A stretch of 64,000 bases of DNA from Magnolia sinica (taxonomy: Eukaryota; Streptophyta; Magnoliopsida; Magnoliales; Magnoliaceae), in contig NC_080577.1 of assembly GCF_029962835.1 (NCBI RefSeq), positions 8,718,501-8,782,500 on the forward strand, written 5' to 3'. Shown here in pieces: positions 58,801 to 64,000 of this stretch. The notes under the pieces are model-generated. The model had not been told where the DNA came from and searched no databases. It saw only the letters and a list, made by a program, of their open reading frames with translations. The position numbers were made by a program, and so were the translations under genes. Position 1 is the first letter of the stretch; each line of letters begins with the position of its first letter.

Positions 58801-59930
58801 AAGGCCTATTAGAAGCAATAATCTTTACTTGGACCCAAAAAAAAAAGAAAGATAGAAGGCTATAATCTTTACTTGGGTGTCTACTGATGGAGAAGCATCA
58901 CAGTTTTGGTGTGTTTATCCAGGTCTCCATGCCATGCAAAACCAGACCGTTGGCTGAGAATGCCTCGATGACAATTTTCTTCTTTTTGAAGTGTCAAGAT
59001 ATTTGGGCACTTCAAGACAAACCGAATTCAATTATATGGATGATTAGATAATGGTTTATAGAATCATGAGACCTGCTGATGGAGTGTTTTATGCCTATGT
59101 ATGTAACTTGGAGTGATGGTTGAGGCCCAACGGGGTTCTGCTTAGCAGGGTTGATTACACAGTTAGGGAAATGTGGAATGTAGAACATGTAAAGTGGTGA
59201 GGCCTCCCATTCAACATTATAGATTGTCTAACTGGTGCGATGCACATCCAAAGCAGGCCATTTCAATTTTCTATTGTGCACTGATTGGTACTTAAACGTT
59301 TGACAGTCGGTCGTTGCATCAAATGGACACATCAGCATTTTTAATTGGCCTAGAGACATGCTTAACCACACCAAAGAGATGCCAACCTGGACATGGGCAG
59401 CTCCTCACCTTGCCACAACATCGACTCCTCTCTTCTCCATTAGATGACATATACCTGATAAGGGCTTTATAGTCTACACAATGCAAGTTAAAACAGCCTT
59501 GATTTTTTATTATTTTTTTCCTTGAAGAACAAATCAATAACAAAACCTTCCTGTTGACAATCAGTAACTAATTCAATCCAGAGTTCCGTGAAACTGCACT
59601 TCAATTCAACACAGGTAGCTCCTGCCTTCTGCCCCGTTTTACGGTAGAAGTGAATTCATATGTGTTCAAGGCCAACCTGAACCTTTTTCAAATGACTAAC
59701 CCAGGGACTCGATCCTGCCAATCTCTTTGCACACGATATTATGCTCTATTCCCTCGGGTACGATGGGTTTTTTGCCTTCCAATGCATCCTTAGGCACGTG
59801 AAGTACTTTACAACTCAAAATGAGTAAGAGATAATAAATTTGAAAATAGATTGCACCTACCATTATATTGGAAAAGCTGTGCCATTTTTCTAAAGGTTAT
59901 TTGGTGACGATTCATCCTTCTCCATTGTCG
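58801..59930. other. Gene-free spacer
   Basis: No gene recognised. The part next to 59931 should contain the 3' UTR of the TBL gene on -. Confidence 0.4.
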
Positions 59931-61766
59931 TCAAAGGACGAGTTCTGCATATAGGAGCTGGTTCCATATGTCAGGAACCCCGGCGAGGCACCAATGGCTA
60001 CAGTCCATGCCCGTGTGTTCCCCGCTGTATGTGGACGGGTGCGCATCTTTTCTAAGCTGCGAGAGTTCGGTCACGTCAAGAAAATAGACAGGTTTTTTCA
60101 TGTTGCTCAGCACGGTCTTGACGATGCCTGCCTCCGGAGGTGAACCGGCTGGGTACATCGATCCACTCAGTGGTTGCGTCTGCCCATTGCAGTTCGCGCC
60201 AGGTTGGTTCCACTCCTTCCCCCTTGTGTCAGAAAAAAAGAGAGGAAGAAACAGGAAAAAGAAGAACAAGAGATCAGAAACTGAAAAGGTTCACAAGCTA
60301 GATTGTCTTCAATCATGCATAAGCGATTATAATCGAAACTCTAATTTGCTTTTCAGTTTTCGAGTCTAACTCTGCAGATGCAATTAGAAACTCTACTATG
60401 TTTATTAAAAAATGCTTGAGCCAATCAATTTTACTTTTATTTCTCATCTTTGCAATGCCAGTAAGAATGTCACTCAATTTGAATGACTTTTTCTTTTTGT
60501 CTGGTAATATCTTTTTTCCCCCCTTTTTTGTTGTCAATGATATCCTAAAACTTCAGTCCTGCAGATTTGCACATTGCAAGAATATTGGCTAGATGATAGT
60601 GTTTGTTACTTCTTTCGCTCTCTGTTTGTTTTTTTTTTTTTTTTGCTCACTTTTCACACATTGCATACACATGCATGTACAAAATTCAAATCGGCCATCA
60701 GTTAGGCTCATAGTTGAAAACCTCGAAAACTCGACTTGACTCAACATTTGGCCGAGTCGGGTTGACTTGTAGACTCGACTTAGATCCACTCGATTTTTAA
60801 TTATTATAAATTAAAAATGTCAAGAAGGGTAATAGTTATTTCAAATAGGTATCTTTAGTAAACGAAATAAAAAACAGCAATTTAAGTAACAACATAGTAC
60901 TTGTCATAGAGTATTGCTTTCATTAGTTGAGGTCAGGTATTCGAATTGTGCTCTCCCCATCTATACATTTTTTCAAAAATCGTTCTCATGATGCGAGTGA
61001 CTCAGTTTGAGTCATGTTGAGTCATGGTGACTCAACCGAGTGATCAAGTCAACTTGTCAAGTCTTCCCAATTCGACATAAGAGACAATTGCAGTTCCAAG
61101 TTTCCCAGCAACTCTGCGCGAGATCACATTGAGTCAAGTTAGCAACTTTTAGAACCTGGCACCAAACTCTTTACCCCTAACAGTCTAGATTTCCATGAAG
61201 AGTATTGAGAAAAAGAGTTGCACAGAGGGCATGCAACCAACACTCGTGTTTCAAATGCAAATGAGGAAGGGCAGTGGGAGAACACAGCGAGCTTACTTAT
61301 AATGGGTTGGGGAGATCCCTTGATAAAAGACTAGGGTCTTTGCAGGATCGACATTGGACTCAACCCATTTGGACCAAGTGGTCAGACCTTTTTGGAAGGC
61401 CACCAAACGATCCATATCTTTGTAATAGACGTTGCCTTCTTCCATGTAGTCCCATCTGCACCAAAAACAAATGGTACCTTCTCTCCTGTTAGATTTGCTC
61501 AATGTGGTGGACCATCTGCTAGAACTTGAAAACCCCACCTGAAATGGGTCTTGATCTAATTCAAGTGTACAAATTTTCAAAAGATCTTACGGTTGTTGTG
61601 AGCCTGTGTGAAGCCACCAATGCCATGTATTGAATATCAACATGTCCATTCCTTTCCACGCATTGCCACTCTCAATTGAGTCCAACTTAAGAATCACTCC
61701 CATTTTCTCTACCACCATGTCTACTAGATATGTGGTGCGGTAGTACATCACTGATACTCCATAATC
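59931..61766 (-). CDS. TRICHOME BIREFRINGENCE-LIKE (TBL) O-acetyltransferase, C-terminal three exons
   Basis: Exons on -: 61766-61591, 61455-61297 and 60222-59931 (stop TGA at 59933-59931). GT-AG junctions keep the frame (split Pro and Lys codons), giving 208 residues. The sequence follows the PC-esterase half of TBL proteins: [98 protein letters not shown] and the catalytic DxxH region DCSHWC. TBL proteins are Golgi enzymes that acetylate xylan, mannan or pectin. The N-terminal half with its membrane anchor and GDS motif is not found up to 64000; it is either beyond the window behind an intron longer than 2.2 kb, or lost. THYK replaces the THYN that I remember as usual. Which TBL clade cannot be decided without alignment. 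Confidence 0.85.
60223..61296 (-). other. Last intron of the TBL gene
   Basis: On - donor GTAAGC, acceptor CTGACACAAG. 1.07 kb, AT-rich with a T tract at 60629-60644 and repeated GAGTCA/TGACTC words (60700-61040). No nested gene seen. Confidence 0.65.
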
Positions 61767-62713
61767 CTGCAAAACCCATGCACTTAGCCTCCTGTAAAAG
61801 CAAGATATGCCCAAGATACGCGCACATATTCTAAGCATATGGCTTGGGCTGTGTTTGGATGCTCAATTGAATGAATTTCAATAATCAGTCCAATGGAGTT
61901 CAAATTACTGCAATTTTCGGTGAACGATCCCTGTTATTGAAATTGCAATCAATTCATGTAATGTCATTAATTGAGGTTAATTGACTCTTCATCTCCAATT
62001 AATTAGAATTTATTTGTTTAATTTGGGCTATTGAGTATTTTCATTTGGCTATCCACTAACCACCAATCAGCCACTCAGAAAATCAAATCTATACATTTTA
62101 AAAATCTATCTGAATTTAAACTCACTACTTTGCACGATTTGATTTCAATTCATTATCTTCTAATTGTATTATACCTTAGCGCTTGTATCATATTCTACCA
62201 AGGCATGAAAGTTCTTCTCCTTGTAAAAAGGAGGAGAAGGCACTCAAACAACCCGTCGGCAGTACTACATTTCTAAATTCCCTATATGCCCTTCAGTCTT
62301 GTGAAAAACCCATTTAGTTAACAGTAATTATGTATGAGAGATCAAGATCATTAATACATAATGAGTTCATGTAAACAGTATTTATGTATGAGAGATCAAG
62401 ATCACTAATACATAATTAGAATGATGCCAGCAATTTTAGACAATTTTGCCCTTGCAATTAGCTTTTTTTTCAAAAGAGTACTTAACCTCAAGATTGGAAG
62501 GACATAGGAGGGATTTTCAATATAGGTTGGGGCATTTGGGGCATTAAAAATGTTAATCATTAACCTTGGCTATTTTTGTCATTTCAAAAAGGCATCAGCT
62601 CTTCTATTCTTCTCCACATGCAGCGCTCGTGCCATAGCCATAGTACATGATTTCAACGTTAACTGAAGTAGATGATGTGATTTCCAGGGAGTCTACCAAA
62701 CAGAAACTTTTTA
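61767..62713. other. Spacer upstream of the visible TBL exons (possibly intron)
   Basis: A possible MITE runs from GGGCTGTGTTTGGATGCTC (61846) to CTCAAACAACCC (62254). A 54-bp direct repeat with ATGTATGAGAGATCAAGATCA lies at 62321-62418. No TBL coding sequence is seen on -. Confidence 0.45.
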
Positions 62714-64000
62714 AGGGGGCGTTTGGATCCAAAGCTACTTATGCCTTGGTTTCTACTTATTTAGTAGATGAGTAACTTTTTACATAAGCTACTTATGCCC
62801 GAGGTAACTTATCTTGGTTTCTACTTATTTAGTAGATAAGCAAGTATGTTTGGTAAACAACATGCTTATGAGCCAAAAAGTGGAGAAGTATGTTTGGTTT
62901 CCGACATCAAGCACTTGTCCCTTAAATTTCTTCGGTCTACCCTTAATATCAGCCATACATCACGTGGGCCAACCTTTGATGTGGACCATTCATTATGTGA
63001 GGCCCACCTTAGTCCTGTCTTCAATGTGAATGGTCCAATGTGTGGGGCCTACCTTCAATTGCATTGTCCATCATGTGGGGCCAACCTTTGATGTTGACGG
63101 TTCATTGTGTGGGTCCAATTGGATGTGAGCTACTCATCATTAGGGGCTGACTCTAAATGTGCTTCATCCATTATGTGGGGCCCACCTTTGATGTTAGTCA
63201 TCCATCATGTGGGGTTCACCATTAATGTTGTTGTCCATTATGTGGGGCTCATCTTTAATATCCACTGCCCATCCCGTGTAGCCCACCTATGATGTGGGTC
63301 ATCCACATGCGGGCCGCCTTGGATGTTGGCCACTCATCATTAGGGCCAACCTTTGATGTGGATCATCCAACATGTGGGGCCCGCATTCATTTTCAATTGC
63401 CCATTCTATGAAGCCCACCTTTGATGTGAATTGTCCATCATGTGGGCCCCACATGTAATGTGGGTTGCCCATCATGCGGAGCTCTCCTTGAATATGAGTC
63501 ATTCATCATTAGGGGTTGACTTTTGATGTGGACCGTTCATCACATGTGGCCCACCTCAATGTGAGGCATCGATCATGTGGGATCAGTTTCAATGTCTACC
63601 ACCCATCACGTAGAGCCCACCTTTGATGTGGACCATCCATCGTGTAGGCCCCACCTTTAAAGTGTGTCATCCATCATACCGGCTCGCCTTGAATCTAGGC
63701 TATTTATCGATTAGGGGCCAACCTTTTATGTCGAGCATCCATTATGTGGGCTCACATTATATGTAGTCATCCATCATATGGGGCCCACCTTTGATGTGGA
63801 CCGTCCATCATATGGGCCCCACCCTTGATGTGGACAGTCCATCACATGGGGCCTCCTTTGATATGGACCGTGAAAGAGAGGATCTCCTTTGAGACCATGA
63901 GATAGAGAAGTGGAAAAGTCACAAGTTAAAAAGCTAAAAAATAAAAATAAAAAATTTACTTATCAAAATAAGTAGCTTTCACCACATAAATTATTTTTAT
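62714..64000. mobile_element. Left part of a large TIR element cut by the window end
   Basis: Starts after TTTTTAA with GGGGGCGTTTGGATCC, a PIF-like end, followed by direct repeats of CTACTTATTTAGTAGAT. At the far right (63955-63985) inverted words of the same arm return (TTACTTATCAAAATAAGTAG). The span between is mostly the minisatellite listed separately. The right terminus lies outside the window. Confidence 0.5.
62940..63875. repeat. ~35-bp minisatellite
   Basis: About 25 degenerate copies of a unit built from TTTGATGTGGACCATCCATC and ATGTGGGGCCCACC. It carries the same GGGCCCACC and CCATCCATC words as the foldback arms, suggesting the array grew out of one arm. Short open frames across it are artefacts. 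Confidence 0.85.

Noticed and set aside
62940-63875. CRISPR-like regular repeat
   Set aside because: Repeats are degenerate and contiguous with no unique spacers, and the host is a plant. It is a minisatellite.

Overview
This is nuclear DNA of a flowering plant. It has spliced genes with GT-AG introns, no operons, and a dense population of miniature inverted-repeat elements, LTR retrotransposon remnants and SINEs. The most frequent repeat is a foldback unit with arms reading GGGCCCACCATGATG...CCGTCCATCCATTTT. I associate this unit with woody magnoliids (Magnoliales/Laurales), but that assignment comes from memory of the repeat and is only an inference.

Layout. From 1 to 27 kb there is no convincing gene. 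That stretch holds foldback and hAT-like MITEs, a SINE fragment with a perfect 12-bp target duplication (10.6 kb), a nested retroelement block (19-22.5 kb), a TSD-flanked copia solo LTR (22.7-23.5 kb) and a triple-nested MITE (25.2-26.1 kb). From 27.4 to 35.2 kb is a gene island: an intact six-exon CHUP1/IPGA1-like gene on + (638 aa), and convergent to it a two-exon group 3 LEA gene on - with a premature TAG in exon 2. From 35.2 to 41.6 kb there are repeats again: a Mutator-like MITE with a 9-bp TSD, a gypsy solo LTR with TSD nested in a foldback, and a decayed Ty1/copia element. From 41.6 to 45.4 kb two gene fragments are fused back to back. One is an intron-containing piece of a Lin0512-family gene whose third exon has expanded into six tandem copies. 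The other is the promoter plus first 70 codons of the LEA gene. From 46.4 to 50 kb lie two gypsy LTRs and a ~65-bp minisatellite. The intact Lin0512-family gene (four exons, 198 aa) spans 50.06-57.87 kb on +; its introns carry a 2.2-kb PIF/Harbinger-like insertion, a SINE and a TRIM-like element. From 59.9 to 61.8 kb are the last three exons of a TRICHOME BIREFRINGENCE-LIKE (TBL) polysaccharide O-acetyltransferase on -; its 5' exons are not visible. The window ends in another foldback carrying a ~35-bp minisatellite.

The genes do not form one pathway: a microtubule/plastid-positioning type protein, a desiccation protein, a conserved protein of unknown function and a wall-modifying acetyltransferase. 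The most notable thing is structural. Parts of two neighbouring genes (LEA at 34-35 kb, Lin0512 at 50-56 kb) were copied as DNA, with introns and promoter, and joined at 44.86 kb. Transposon insertions present in one copy but not the other give empty-site comparisons. All coordinates come from reading the sequence; no alignment or database search was run.
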